This document shows positions 11,019 to 21,345 of a DNA stretch of 64,000 nucleotides, in pieces. Source of the DNA: Orientallactaga sibirica. Lineage: Eukaryota > Chordata > Mammalia > Rodentia > Dipodidae. Location: contig JAEOAD010000025.1 in the NCBI GenBank assembly GCA_036365145.1, forward strand, positions 29,707,001-29,771,000, read 5' to 3'. Position 1 is the first letter of the stretch. Each line of letters starts with the position of its first letter. The notes beneath the pieces were generated by a model. That model saw only the letters and a program-made list of their open reading frames with translations. It had not been told where the DNA came from and ran no database searches. The translations under genes and the position numbers were made by a program.

Positions 11019-11577
11019 AAAAAAAAAAGAGCCAAAGAAAGGGTAGGACTCCTTACAATGCGCTCTTCCGGACATAAAATGTCCTGGATACCCATGACTT
11101 TGCTGTTTTGGCACTACCTACACAAGACTATCATAATAGGAGGAAAAGAAGATGACATCAAAATAAAAGAGAGGCTGATTGATGGGGCGAATATCACAGA
11201 GAGTGGAGTTGCAAAGGGGAAAGGAGGGGGGAAATTATCATGATTTATTATATATAATTATGGAAGTTGTCAATAAAATAATATAAATAAATAAATAAAT
11301 AAATAAGCAACAAAATAACCACAGTGTCGATTTGTCAGTATTTTGTATGCTTTCCTGACTTGTTTTATTCAACATATGACCATCACAACTGTGATGCAAT
11401 CTAAACAGCTGGGGTATGGAAAAATCTCTGCTTTTAAAGTAGCTTTTCCTTAGTAAGTTCAATGACACACAACACAATTTTAAATAGAAGGCTACAAATA
11501 CACAACTAGTCTTCCCCTATTCCAAAATCTTCAATCATATTCTCGACTGTTTCTGCTTTTAAGAATTTTTTGTTTGT

Positions 11578-11733
11578 TTGTTTGTTTTCATTTTTTGGTT
11601 TTTTCAAGGTAGGGTCTCACTCTAGCCCAGGCTGACTGGAATTCACTATGTAACCTCAGGGTGGCCTCGAAGTCACGGCAATCCTCCTATCTTTGCCTCC
11701 CAAATGCTGGCATGTGCCACTATGTCTGGCTTC
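11578..11733 (-). mobile_element. B1 SINE
   Basis: TTTG-rich tail complement, 'aggtagggtctcactctagc', ending 'gccactatgtctggct'. Confidence 0.85.
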
Positions 11734-11785
11734 CTTTTAAGACATTTTTAATGATTACAGAAATTTTCCTCATGTAGACAGACAT

Positions 11786-11870
11786 CCACAGCGGTCGTCT
11801 CACGTCCAGGGGACGGCACCCACGGCGGTCGTCTCACGTCCAGGGGACGGCACCCACGGCGGTCGTCTCA
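11786..11870. repeat. 34-bp GC-rich minisatellite
   Basis: Copies begin at 11786, 11820 and 11854 (third copy half length). Each has 'gcggtcgtctcacgtccagg'. The first two copies differ at one position, so the duplication is recent. Confidence 0.85.
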
Positions 11871-11982
11871 TGGTTTGAATATGAAGCACTCATATAAGCT
11901 CATGCGATTGAACACTTGGTCCTCAGTTAGTGACAGTTTAAGAAGGTTGTGGAATGTTTGAGCGGTAGAACTTTGCTGCAAG

Positions 11983-12085
11983 GAGTAGACCTGGAACTCT
12001 ATGTAGACCAGTCAGTCTGATCTCAAACTTGCAGCAACCTTCCTGCCTCTGCCTCCCACCTATGTATGCACCGTCACACCCAGCT
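11983..12085 (-). mobile_element. Old B1 SINE fragment
   Basis: 'tagacctggaactctatgta' to 'caccgtcacacccagct'. Confidence 0.6.
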
Positions 12086-12167
12086 AAACTCTATCTGCTT
12101 AGTACTCAGATACAGAGAAGGGAAGAAAAGGATTTTGTTGTTGTTGTTGTTGTTATTTATTTTATTT

Positions 12168-12243
12168 TTTCTGGTTCTAGAGATTGAACCACAGGCCTTG
12201 CAATGGTAAGCCAGGGCTCTACACTTGGGCCACACGCCTACCT
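12168..12243 (-). mobile_element. ID-like SINE fragment
   Basis: 'ctagagattgaaccacaggc' to 'gggccacacgcctacc', antisense tRNA-like head. Confidence 0.4.
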
Positions 12244-12705
12244 GAAGACCACTTCAGTCAGACTGGTAGATGAAATGGGATCAAAAGTCCTGGCGATTCT
12301 GTCATCACATTGTGACTGTCTCCATTGTTCACCTAACCTTGGGTCAGATCCCATAGGCTTTGCATGCAGACATGTTGATCATGTGAGAAATGTTTTGTCT
12401 GGAACTGTAACACAGGGCAACTTGACTGACCTGGACTTGCCTATCTCTTTCCTCCTCTTCAAGGTTACAGACGCCTGCCAGCTGCCATAACCTGAAATAC
12501 GAGACTAAACCACGAAAAGAGGAGAAAGAGGTGGCATCCAAGTTCCTGGAAGATCTCCATCCATTCTCAGAAAGCCAGTGATGTCCTTCCCCTTATCGGC
12601 CCGAGCTCTCGTTCCTGCATTTCCCCTCTGTGTTCTCTCAGTGTTCTTGGGTTTGAGATGCTGCTGCTTCTTGAGCAGAACTCCTTCCTCTCTATTCTTT
12701 TTGTT
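12244..12705. other. Unclassified intergenic DNA
   Basis: No repeat or gene recognised. Confidence 0.4.
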
Positions 12706-12858
12706 GTTGTTGTTTTGTTTTTTGAGGTAGGGTCTCGCTCTAGTCCAGGCTGACCTGGAGTTCACTCTGTATTCTCAGGGTGGCCTCGAACTCACGGTGA
12801 TCCTCCTACCTCTGCCTCCCGAGTGCTGGGATTAAAGGCGTGCGCTACCACACCCGGC
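12706..12858 (-). mobile_element. B1 SINE
   Basis: Well-preserved antisense copy ending 'gcgctaccacacccggct'. Confidence 0.9.
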
Positions 12859-13423
12859 TCTCCTCTCTATTCTTTGGACACGGAATAGGCTTCTCTTTCT
12901 CCCCAACACTCATCTCGTGGACATCTGATGAGCCTCCAGGCTTGAGGCCAGTAATGTGAGGGGTGAAGTAGAAATCCTTCTTTTCTTAATCCCAATGACC
13001 CCACAACTGTGACAATAACATGCATTTGGGATTATCAATCCTTTTTTTTCCCTCCAGTAATTTAGATGCTACTCCATTCCCACATAACTGGGGATCGAGT
13101 TTTGAGAAAATAGGTTATTTATTTTAATAAAAATGCTCAGTGTATGACAGTAAATGTTGGCTTTGTTAAGATGCTGAGTAGATTTGCTTATCTACTGCCT
13201 ACTTACTAGGCATGCAGACAAAAGTACATGATTACAGAGCAAGTAGATGTGCCATGTCTGTAAGCTGCTGACATTCTGAAACGCTGGGATTTTCACTTGA
13301 TCCTGGCCAAAAAGCTGAGAAACGGTAACCTGATGATTTTCTGTCAACATTTCTTATTCTTGTCTTGAAGCTACATTGAGAGAGGCCAGGACTGAGGCCA
13401 TAATACCCTCCCATTTTGAATGA
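12859..13423. other. Unclassified intergenic DNA
   Basis: About 560 bases without a recognised family. The minus frame at 13232-13537 runs into the adjacent SINE and is not gene-like. Confidence 0.4.
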
Positions 13424-13794
13424 GACAGCAAGTGAGAGTGAGAGAGTTGGCACACCAGGGCCTCTAGCCACTGCAATGAGAACTCCAGAGGCATAGGCCA
13501 CCTTGTGCATATGCATGACCTTGTGTTCAAGTGTCACCTTGTGTCTCTGGCTTACGTGGGTTCTTCGCCTAGCACCCTCCCTTTATAATAAGAGAGAGAG
13601 TAAACAAGAGAGCGAGTGAGAGAGAAAGAGAATTGGCACATCAGGGCCTCTAGCCACTGCACTAGAACTCCAGATGTATGGGCTGCCTTGTACAGATGTG
13701 TGACCTTGTGTGCATGTGTCATCTTGTGTGTCTGGCTTACATGGGTTCTTTGTAGGCAAGTGTCTTAACCACTAAGTCATCTCTCCAGCCCCAA
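13424..13794 (-). mobile_element. Tandem pair of DIP-like SINEs
   Basis: Two antisense bodies (13424-13565 and 13585-13794) share 'ttggcaca(c/t)cagggcctct' and an unusual internal 'gaccttgtgt' segment. Only the second has the head complement 'gtcatctctccagcccc', so the first looks like a partial tandem duplication. Confidence 0.7.
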
Positions 13795-14165
13795 TACTCT
13801 TCTGTTTTACAAACCATCTTTCTAATCTAATCTGTGAGTGGGTGATTAATTCCCAAATTTTCTCCTAACTCATTAACCAGGGTACTTAATCCCTGAATAG
13901 CTTTGCTAATGGTCCTGTTGGGTGCTGTATTATTAGGGATGAAGGTGCATCATGCCTCACAGCATGGCACAAACACCTCCCTTCCCTGCCAATATCATAT
14001 CCACCTGAAAGGGGCCATTCCAATCTGGCTGAATCAGCTTGGTGTCTCTTCAGGTTTTTTACCAGGTCACTAGGTGAGAACTGATGAACTGCAAACTCCA
14101 ATGGCAGGGTTTAGCAAAAAAAAAAAAAACCCAAAAAACCCTTAGACCTGGGGAAGGACAAACTG

Positions 14166-14232
14166 TAGGGTATATCATATATACATATATATAGTGTACA
14201 TATAATATATATGCATATATATACATATAATT
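14166..14232. repeat. (TA)n-rich microsatellite
   Basis: Interrupted ATATACATATAT tract inside the integrase remnant. Confidence 0.8.
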
Positions 14233-14407
14233 TTTCATTGGTCTTTGGGTTCCATGTGGGGAGATCTGTAGACCCACAAAGGCAGGGACGGCCGTATAAC
14301 ATTTCATATGGAGGTAGGCCCACTTACTTCTTGGAGCTGATGTAACCCTAACCTATAGGGAGACATTTGGCCCACAGTAATCTTACTTCAAGTATGAGTT
14401 TAATTAT

Positions 14408-14687
14408 ATTTTTTTTTTTTTTTTTTTTTTTTGGAGAGAGACAGAGAGAAACAGAGAGAAAGGGAGAGGAAGACAGATAGAGATGGGTGCGCCAGCAGCC
14501 TCTCAGCTGCTGTGAACGAAATCCAGATGTGTGCGCCCCCTTGTAGTCAAGTGTGGCATTGCGCCTTTGCGTCATTTTGCATCTGGCTAAATGTGGGACC
14601 TGGAGACTGGAACAACTGGAGATTGGAACCAGCATTCTTAGGCTTAGGAGGCAGGCGCCTTAACCGCTAAGCCATCTCTCCAGCCCT
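14408..14687 (-). mobile_element. DIP SINE, long subfamily
   Basis: It separates the integrase core from its C-terminal part. The target copy 'taattatat' is on both sides. It carries the 'gattggaac' repeat and the CTCF-like segment at 14533-14546. Confidence 0.9.
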
Positions 14688-14865
14688 AATTATATGTTTC
14701 TTAAGAGTTGGAGTCATCCTTTCTACCTTTCCAGATGAGGGGCCAATGCCAGGGAGTATAGAGTTCTGATTAATATTTAAACTTTTCATTATTTCCCACA
14801 ATACCTTGCAGATAAAGTGACTACCATTGTCTGATCTATATTTTCTTTCTTTCTTAAGTTTTTTT

Positions 14866-15020
14866 TGTTTTGTTTTGTTTTTTCGAGGTAAGGTCTCACT
14901 CTAGCTCAGGCTGACCTGGAATTCACTACATAGTCTCAGGGTGGCTTTGAACTCATAGTGATCCTCTTACCTCTGCCTCCCAAGTGCTGGGATTAAAGGT
15001 GTGTGCTACCACACCCAGCT
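14866..15020 (-). mobile_element. B1 SINE
   Basis: 'tcgaggtaaggtctcactct' to 'gtgctaccacacccagct'. Confidence 0.9.
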
Positions 15021-15029
15021 CTCCTTCTT

Positions 15030-15173
15030 TGTTTTTTGTGTTTTTTCAAGGCAGGGCTCAAACTGACCTGGAATTTACTCTGCCTACTCAGGCTGGCCTT
15101 GAACTCACAGCAATCATCCTACCTCTGCCTCCCGAGTGTGGGGATTAAAGGCGTGCGCCACCACGCTGGGCTA
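15030..15173 (-). mobile_element. B1 SINE
   Basis: Second antisense copy with a small deletion in the right half, in tandem with 14866. Similar 'tctawattttctt' bases flank the pair. Confidence 0.85.
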
Positions 15174-15255
15174 AATCTAAATTTTCTTACAAGGCCAAAC
15201 CAGGGATGACTTGTTCTGAGACCATCTTGATCATTCTCAGTAGGAACATCTGGAA

Positions 15256-15330
15256 GGGGGGAAGCCCACCCCCCCAGGGAATCCCACCCCCCAGGGGAAG
15301 CCCACCCCCCCAGGGGAAGCCCACCCACAG
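15256..15330. repeat. C-rich minisatellite (about 22 bp)
   Basis: Three to four units of 'ggggaagcccacccccccag'-type sequence. The minus strand carries repeated runs of 3-7 G, a strong G-quadruplex pattern. Confidence 0.8.
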
Positions 15331-15510
15331 AGATGCTCTAGTAAATGTTGCCGTCTCCCAACCTTGGGCATTTCTGTGGTTGACCTGGATACTCTGGAAG
15401 GGTCTCAGCAGCCCAGGAGTTCCACAGGAGAGACTACAGGGAAGAGTTCTGTACAGGGAACTTGGGGTGTCGTGAGAGCCTCTGGATGCTCAAAGAAACA
15501 TTAATGGGTC

Positions 15511-15695
15511 TGAAGTTTAGACATGACGTCACCACCCAGGAAGAGAGTGAAGTTTAGACATGACGTCACCACCCAGGAAGAGAGTGAAGTTTAGACATGA
15601 CGTCACCACCCAGGAAGACAGTGAAGTTTAGACATGACGTCACCACCCAGGAAGAGAGTGAAGTTTAGACATGACGGTACCACCCAGGAAGAGAG
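15511..15695. repeat. 37-bp minisatellite carrying CRE palindromes
   Basis: Five head-to-tail copies start at 15511, 15548, 15585, 15622 and 15659. Units 1-4 each contain TGACGTCA; unit 5 has TGACGGTA. Copies differ by only one or two bases. Confidence 0.95.
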
Positions 15696-17654
15696 TGAGG
15701 AGACTAGGGAGGCCAGAAAGGAATGAGCAAAGACATGTTCGTCTGCTGTGGAAGTTATTATAGAGAGTGCAAACTGGCCCCGTGAGGTTTGGCATCAATA
15801 CAGCGAGAAGGATTTGGACTAGAAAGTCTAACTGGAGAAGGAGGCCAGGGCTGAGACATCAGTGCCAGTATGTAAGGAGAAGGCAGCTTTGCTCCGTGCC
15901 TCACTGAAGGCTCAGCCCCAGAGATAGGACACAGGAGCTTGCTTAGCCTCAGGACCACATCAATCCTCAAAAGCAGGGGAATCACCTTTCTCTTTGGGCT
16001 TTTCATACTCCAGGGGCATTTCTCCTTTTTCAGGGTTGGCCTGAGCCTGAGATCCTTAGATGGAGGCTGGCTATTCCTCATGAAAGAAAGAGAGAAAGAT
16101 TCTTACTTCCAATATGCCCCTCTTAGCAGGTTGGACATGGCCCTGGGGGACACCTATAACCAGTGTCCTTGAGCACTCCTGGTTAAAATGTCCTGGTTCG
16201 CCACAACAATAGCAAGAAAGAATATTTTTGCCCGAGGCTGGGTTATTTTCCGGAAAGTGAATGAGGGGCTGCTAGATGGAGCTCTGGGATTCCCTGAGAT
16301 GGGCAGAGAGAACCTATTGGGCTGCTACGAAGTATACCTGCCTCCTGTCTCTTTCTTCCTCCAGTTTGGACCTTCCGGTACTCAAGGTCTCCTCCTGGTT
16401 ATTAAATATCGTGAAGGCTGTGTCTAATAAAGTAGGGGGGTCTAGGGTTTGGACCTTTGGTCTACTTTCTTGGGAGGCTTTATTCACAGCTGGAATGGTT
16501 TGGCCCTCTGGGGTCTGGGGGTCCCCATTGTGCACAGTTTCAGAGAGGACTGGATTTCGTCAGCTCCTGCATTGTTCCCCATAGCCTATTATAGTTAGTG
16601 GGTTTGATAACAGCCCTCTTCATTCCCACTAACAGACAAGTAATCATGTAATACCAATGGGCCCTTCCCCTTTCACCCCAATGTCAATAGCGCAGTAATG
16701 GAGCCTGACCAGGCCATATTTGAGTGAGAGGCGTGAATCTTATCTGCCAAGGAATGTGCCAAAATAATATCTGGGAATTTTCCTCATGCATGCAGCAGGT
16801 GGTTAGAATGGCAAAGACATGGTGCCAGGTTAGGACAAATGCCACAGTGAGCCTTTGGAATTTTTCAATGAAGGTGGAGTGGTCCTGATTAAATGACTCT
16901 GCTTCGAGTTGATTGTACTTGTGACAAATCAGACTTGGGAAGGGAACATGTACTCAGAGTGGACCAAAGTCCCCATTAATCACCTTGTGGAGAGAAAAGA
17001 TGTTTTCAGTGGAGGAGGGATTAGCGTTTAATTGCTCTCAGAGTTTTCAGTATCAAGTTCCCCAGCAGCTGAGCACTAGGGAGATTGCATCTGTGTAGGA
17101 AAGTGGGGCTACAGGCAAAAGCTCCATGGGTGGAAAAGGGGAGGGGGAGCAGAAAAAAACTGAAGTCAGAGATGGGGGGGGTGCAAGTAGCATCGTAGAG
17201 GTGGAGGCACAGCCGAAGGCACAGCTGGCAGAGACAGAGATGCCAAAGGTTAAAGTGGAACTTGTGTGTGCATGAAAACCCCATTGTCAAGTATGCCCTT
17301 TGGATCTGGACGTGGGAGACGGAAACTAGTCTAAGAGAATCTGGCGAGGCATATAGGACGTCCCCCCTGCAGGCCATGGTCCTGTGAAAGGGACCATCCC
17401 TGGAGGTTTGTATATGTGGAATCCCAGAGTTCTTTCCTGACTTCCAGCTGAGAGCTCTAATTGTAAAATACAGTTATACCTTTGTGTGCCACTAGGTGGC
17501 CAGCATTTTGGTTCAGAAGCTAATACAAAAGCCACATTTTGTCACAAAGAACAAGGTTTATTTTTGAAAGTCTGAGGCTCTCAAACTTAAGAGTTTTTTT
17601 TTTTTTTCCAGAATGTATCCCAAAAGCAAAAAGAAGCTTCTCATCAGGGTCCCT

Positions 17655-17771
17655 TGTGGAAGAGAGACTGATTGAGAAGGGGAGGGGATAAAATGGAGAG
17701 TGGAGTTGCAAAGGCAAGGTGGGGGGTAGGAATTACCTTGGTTTATTGCCTGTAATTATGGAAGCTGTCAC
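17655..17771 (+). mobile_element. L1 3' end fragment
   Basis: 'gagtggagttgcaaaggcaa' and 'taattatggaagctgtcac' match the 3' terminus of the L1 at 9397-11312. Confidence 0.65.
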
Positions 17772-17880
17772 TGTGAGTTTGAGGCCACCCTGAGACTACA
17801 TAGTGAATTCCAGGTCAGCCTGAGCTAGAGCAAGACCCTACCTCAAAAAACCAAAACAAAAAAAAAAAAAAAAAAACAAG
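17772..17880 (+). mobile_element. B1 SINE, 5' truncated
   Basis: Starts at 'tgtgagtttgaggccaccct' directly on the L1 end. A-rich tail. Confidence 0.85.
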
Positions 17881-17911
17881 AAAAGAAGCTTTTCTGATCA
17901 CAAGTGAGAGC

Positions 17912-18113
17912 AGAGGGCTGGAGAGATGGCTAAGCAGTTGCGGGCTTGGTTGCAAAGCCTAACGACTAGGGTTTATTCTCCTTCCCCAGAACCCACATCA
18001 AGCCAGATACACGAGGTGGTACATCCGGAGTTCTGTTGCGGTGGCTAGAGGCCCTGCTGCACCCTGTGTTTGTCTGCTCACTCTCTCTCCCTCTCTCTCC
18101 TTACAAATAAATA
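17912..18113 (+). mobile_element. DIP SINE
   Basis: 'gggctggagagatggctaag' head, AAATAAATAAAAATA tail. Confidence 0.85.
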
Positions 18114-18354
18114 AAAATATCTTTAAAGTATATCTACCATATGACCCAGCTATGCCACTTCTGGGTCAGATGCCCTAAGCACTCTGGAGATACCTGCTCA
18201 TCCATGTTTATCGCTGCTTGATTCACGATGGTAGAAAATGGACCTAACCTAGATGCCCAAGAACAGATGAATGGATAATGAAGAAGTGGTGCCTAAACAA
18301 TGGAAGTTTATTGAGCTGCAAAGAAAATAAAATTTGTAGGATAATGAATGAATC

Positions 18355-18423
18355 AGTTCGAGGTCAGCCTGAGACTACATAGTGGATTCCAGGTCAGCCT
18401 GAGCTAGTGAGACCCTTAAAAGG
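18355..18423 (+). mobile_element. B1 SINE, 5' truncated
   Basis: Begins at 'gttcgaggtcagcctgagac', ends in 'gtgagaccctt'. Confidence 0.8.
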
Positions 18424-18438
18424 GGGGGTGGGTAGGAA

Positions 18439-18625
18439 GGATGGAGAGATGGCTTAGCAGTTAAAGTGTTTGCCTGCAAGGAAAATGATGCAAGTTTGAT
18501 TCCCCAGAACCCACATAAGCCAGGCACAAGGTGTCACATGTCTGGAGTTTGCAGTGGCTAGAGGCCCTGGCATGCCCATTCTCTCTCATCTGCCCCTTTC
18601 TCTCTCTCACTCAAGAAATAAATTT
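18439..18625 (+). mobile_element. DIP SINE
   Basis: 'atggagagatggcttagcag' head with several small deletions. AAATAAA tail. Confidence 0.8.
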
Positions 18626-18652
18626 TTAATTTTTTTTAAAGAATGGACCTGA

Positions 18653-18814
18653 TGCCGGGTGTGGTGACACACGCCTTTAATCCCAGCACTTGGGAGGCAG
18701 AGGTAGGAGGATTGCTGTGAGTTCAAGGCCACCCTGAGACTACATAGTGAATTCCAGGTCAGCCTGAGCTAAAGTGAGACCCTACCTCAAAAAAAAAAAA
18801 AAAAAAAAAAAAAG
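18653..18814 (+). mobile_element. B1 SINE
   Basis: Full-length with a 25-base pure A tail. 'aatggacctga' occurs on both sides (target duplication). Confidence 0.95.
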
Positions 18815-19521
18815 GAATGGACCTGAAAATATATTAAGGTAACCCAGTACAGAAAGAAAAACAACAAATGTTCTCTCTCATATGCAGATCAAAGCATTAA
18901 TTTTTTAGATTAGTGTGTAAGATGGGTAAGAGTCAGTATCAGAGGCCAATAAGCTAGAAAGGGGCCGTGATGTGGGAGGAGAGAGGACTTAAGAGGAAGG
19001 GATAGTAGATATGTAAGTAGAGGGAGCAAATACTAGGGGTGGAAAGATTTAAGGAGATTTAGGGACGGAGAGGGGTGGAGGAGTTTTACTAAAACCAAAG
19101 ACAATATGACTAAACCATATGGAAATCTACTTTGTTAGTTAACTAAAACTAAATTTAAGCCATAGGTTGTCATGGCAAAATCCCAGTGCCCAGGCTGGGA
19201 AAACCTCCCAGGGAGAGAGGGTCAGGGAAGCTCATGAAGCCCCAGGACAATGCAGGGCACTGCTGACGCTCCTGTTCTCCACCAGAGCTGAAATGTAAGA
19301 GCCCATTGCTGAAGACAGCACAGGAGTTGGTTGCTAGACACTAAGAAATCAAGCTGTTGCTGAGCTGGAAGCCTCCTTCCTGCTGGCCACCGGCCACCAG
19401 ACAGTGCTATGTAGGCTGCTGGGGGAGAAAGTCATCAACAGCAGAGAACCCTGTGAACTAACGGTAGATCCAGCCAGGCAAGATGAATCCACCCATGAAA
19501 CAGTGGCCTGTCATAGTTAAC

Positions 19522-19931
19522 TGTTAGGTCAGACAGGTCCCAAAATGGAGTCACCAATGACAGCAGGATGGGAAGAGACATAAGGAAGTGGATTATCCAC
19601 ATTCCTCAAGAAACTGCCCAGCCATTATCCCCTCCTTGCCTACAATGCCCCCAGGTCATGGTTTCCTGCCCCTTATTTTGTAAATCACCTGGTTGCTCTT
19701 CTGATGTCACACCCTGGCTATCTCAGATCTCCCCTAAAGGAACCTTTCTTGTTCAGCTCTTTTCCTCACCTTCCCCCAACTGACCCTACAAAGCCCACTA
19801 CCTGAGGAACTCAGGTGGGCTGTGCTCCTCTTTTGCGAGTCAGTCCTGGCAGCCTGTGCTTTCCCCAAATAAAAGCCTTCATCTTTGCTTCAGAGTGGTG
19901 TGCGTGGTCGTGGTCTCTCCCGAACCTTACA
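19522..19931 (+). mobile_element. ERV1-type LTR
   Basis: Starts TGTTAGGTCAGACAGG and ends near ...CCTTACA. It has an AATAAA signal at 19869-19874 about 50 bases before the end. It sits inside the L1 3' UTR, so it is younger than that L1. Confidence 0.6.
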
Positions 19932-20195
19932 TCTGGTGCCATGACTCAGATAGGAGGCTTCCGGTTGCCCTCTTGGGCAGCCAGACCTCCTTTCCCCTGA
20001 CCAGACCACTGAGCTTCCATTTACCCTCTGAAGGCTTTGGACCATCTCTGCCTGATACCAGCTTTCACATCCACCACAGCTCAGCCCTCTTTGTCTCCTC
20101 CCTCCTTCTCGGTGAGTGTCTCTCTCTCAGGTTGGCCTACCCTCGGGGTTAATCCCTCCTCATGGAAGCTGTGCTGGCATGCCAGGCTACACCAC
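19932..20195 (+). mobile_element. ERV primer-binding site and leader remnant
   Basis: 'tggtgccatgactcagatag' begins 2-3 bases after the LTR end, as expected of a primer-binding site. About 260 bases of leader follow, then DIP and L1 sequence. No gag is seen, so this is a 5' LTR with a truncated body. Confidence 0.5.
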
Positions 20196-20204
20196 TCGAT
20201 TACC

Positions 20205-20440
20205 CTTAGTAGTTAGGGCACTTGTCTGTGAAGCCGAACCACCCAGGTTCGACTCTCCAGTACCCACATAAGACAGATGCACAAGGTGGTGCATATGTCT
20301 GGAGTTCATTTGCAGTGCCTTTTAGAAGCCCTAGTGCACCCATTCTCCCCCCCTCTCTCTCTCTTTCTCTCTCTCTCTCTTTTTCTTTCTCTCTGCCTCT
20401 TTCTGTCTGCCCCCCCTCAAATAAATAAATAAAATATTTT
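20205..20440 (+). mobile_element. DIP SINE
   Basis: Head partly lost ('ttagtagttagggcacttgt'). CT tract 20352-20400, AAATAAATAAATAAAA tail. Confidence 0.85.
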
Positions 20441-20444
20441 AAAA

Positions 20445-20618
20445 ATATTTTTATGGATGCATTTGAGAGACAAAGAGAGAGAGTGTGTGTGGATATGTAG
20501 GCATGCCAGAGTCTCCTGCCACAGCAAATGAACTTCAGAGGCATATGCCTCTGGTTTTATGTGGGTACTGAGGAATCAAAGGCAGGCCTTTAACCACTAA
20601 TCCATCTCTCCAACCCTC
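20445..20618 (-). mobile_element. DIP SINE
   Basis: Joined tail to tail with the preceding + copy, making an inverted repeat. Confidence 0.8.
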
Positions 20619-20814
20619 TGCTCTCGCTTTGGATCAGAGAAGCTTCTTTTTGCAGCTGTCTGCTATCTGGTGACTACAGGGCTGATTCAGACTCACCAAT
20701 GTGCTGAGAAGTGATAGTTAAACACTCAGCATTAAATAAGAGACATCTATCACACCCATCAAGGCTCGGGAAACATTGTAGAAAAGGTGGCAGAAAGAAT
20801 GTAAGTGCTAGAAG

Positions 20815-20990
20815 TCGGGCATGGTGGCGCACACCTTTAATCCCAGCCCTTGGGAGGCAGAGGTAGGAGGATCACAGTGAGTTGAGGCCACTCTGAGACT
20901 ATATAGTGAATTCCAGGCTAGCCTGGGCTAGAGTGAAACCCTACCTTGAAAAAAAACAAAAACAAAAAACAAAGAACAACAAAATAAAAG
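20815..20990 (+). mobile_element. B1 SINE
   Basis: Flanked by the target copy 'aagaatgtaagtgctaga' (before at about 20795, after at 20990). Confidence 0.95.
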
Positions 20991-21157
20991 AATGTAAGTG
21001 CTAGAAAACGGGGAGGAGTGCTTTGGAATGCTGTATTCTGGACACATGGTGGCCACGGCATTTATGACCTCAGAGCAGCTGTCTTTACCTGCACAACAAC
21101 AGATGCTTCAACATGCCATCATGGTTGATGAAGCAAGGCAAAAGTAAAACAATGAAA

Positions 21158-21345
21158 GACTGAGCTGGGAAGATGGCGCAGTGGTTAAATTCACTTGCAT
21201 GCAAAGCCTGCCCCCATAACCACCGCCAAGCCAGGGACACAAAGCGGTGTATGCATTTGGATTTCATCGGCAATGACAAGAGGCCCTGGTGCACCCATAC
21301 TTACTTTCTCTCTTTCACAAATAAATAAGTAAATAAATAAACCAT
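21158..21345 (+). mobile_element. DIP SINE
   Basis: 'gagctgggaagatggcgcag' head, AAATAAATAAGTAAATAAATAAA tail. Confidence 0.8.

Larger units (their letters stand above)
9397..11312 (+). mobile_element. L1 3' UTR, interrupted by three DIPs
   Basis: Pieces at 9397-9490, 9966-10806 and 11026-11312 read collinearly with the L1 at 18815-21154: 'gagaagcttctcttttcaga' here and 'gagaagcttctttttgcagc' there. It ends in 'gtcaataaaataatataaat', an AATAAA signal and A-rich tail. No coding frame survives; this is the long non-coding 3' end. Confidence 0.7.
13860..17540 (-). mobile_element. Degraded gammaretrovirus-like (ERV1) provirus
   Basis: Reading the minus strand from high to low coordinates, remnants appear in retroviral order. 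A gag capsid end (minus frame 16314-16535) has an acidic/basic E-E-E-R-D-R-R tail. A nucleocapsid zinc knuckle of exact C-X2-C-X4-H-X4-C spacing lies at 16173-16214. A protease-like patch near 15865-15905 has H-T-G where the catalytic D-T-G is expected. An integrase core (14695-14845) keeps its second D (14829-14831) and E (14721-14723) exactly 35 residues apart. The integrase C-terminal G-L-P-P-Y-E motif lies near 14290-14320. Only about 1 kb separates protease and integrase, so reverse transcriptase/RNase H are essentially deleted. Frameshifts, stops and SINE insertions disable every frame. No LTR pair was identified. Confidence 0.65.
18120..21154 (+). mobile_element. L1 ORF2 end and long 3' UTR, heavily interrupted
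   Basis: Pieces at 18120-18352 (ORF2 C-terminal region, 'agatgaatggataatgaaga'), 18815-19520, 20619-20812 and 20991-21154 are collinear with each other and with the copy at 9397-11312. SINEs and an ERV LTR split them. All frames are broken. 21766-21960 may be the last piece. Confidence 0.7.

Noticed and set aside
15511..15695. CRISPR-like array (regular repeats)
   Set aside because: Units are contiguous with no variable spacers, in a mammalian genome; it is a minisatellite.
16314..17377. Open minus-strand frames as host genes
   Set aside because: They fit degraded retroviral gag in order and composition, and lack splice sites or conservation signals.
19856..20152. 98-codon + frame across the LTR end
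   Set aside because: It spans the LTR poly(A) signal and primer-binding site; no protein resemblance.
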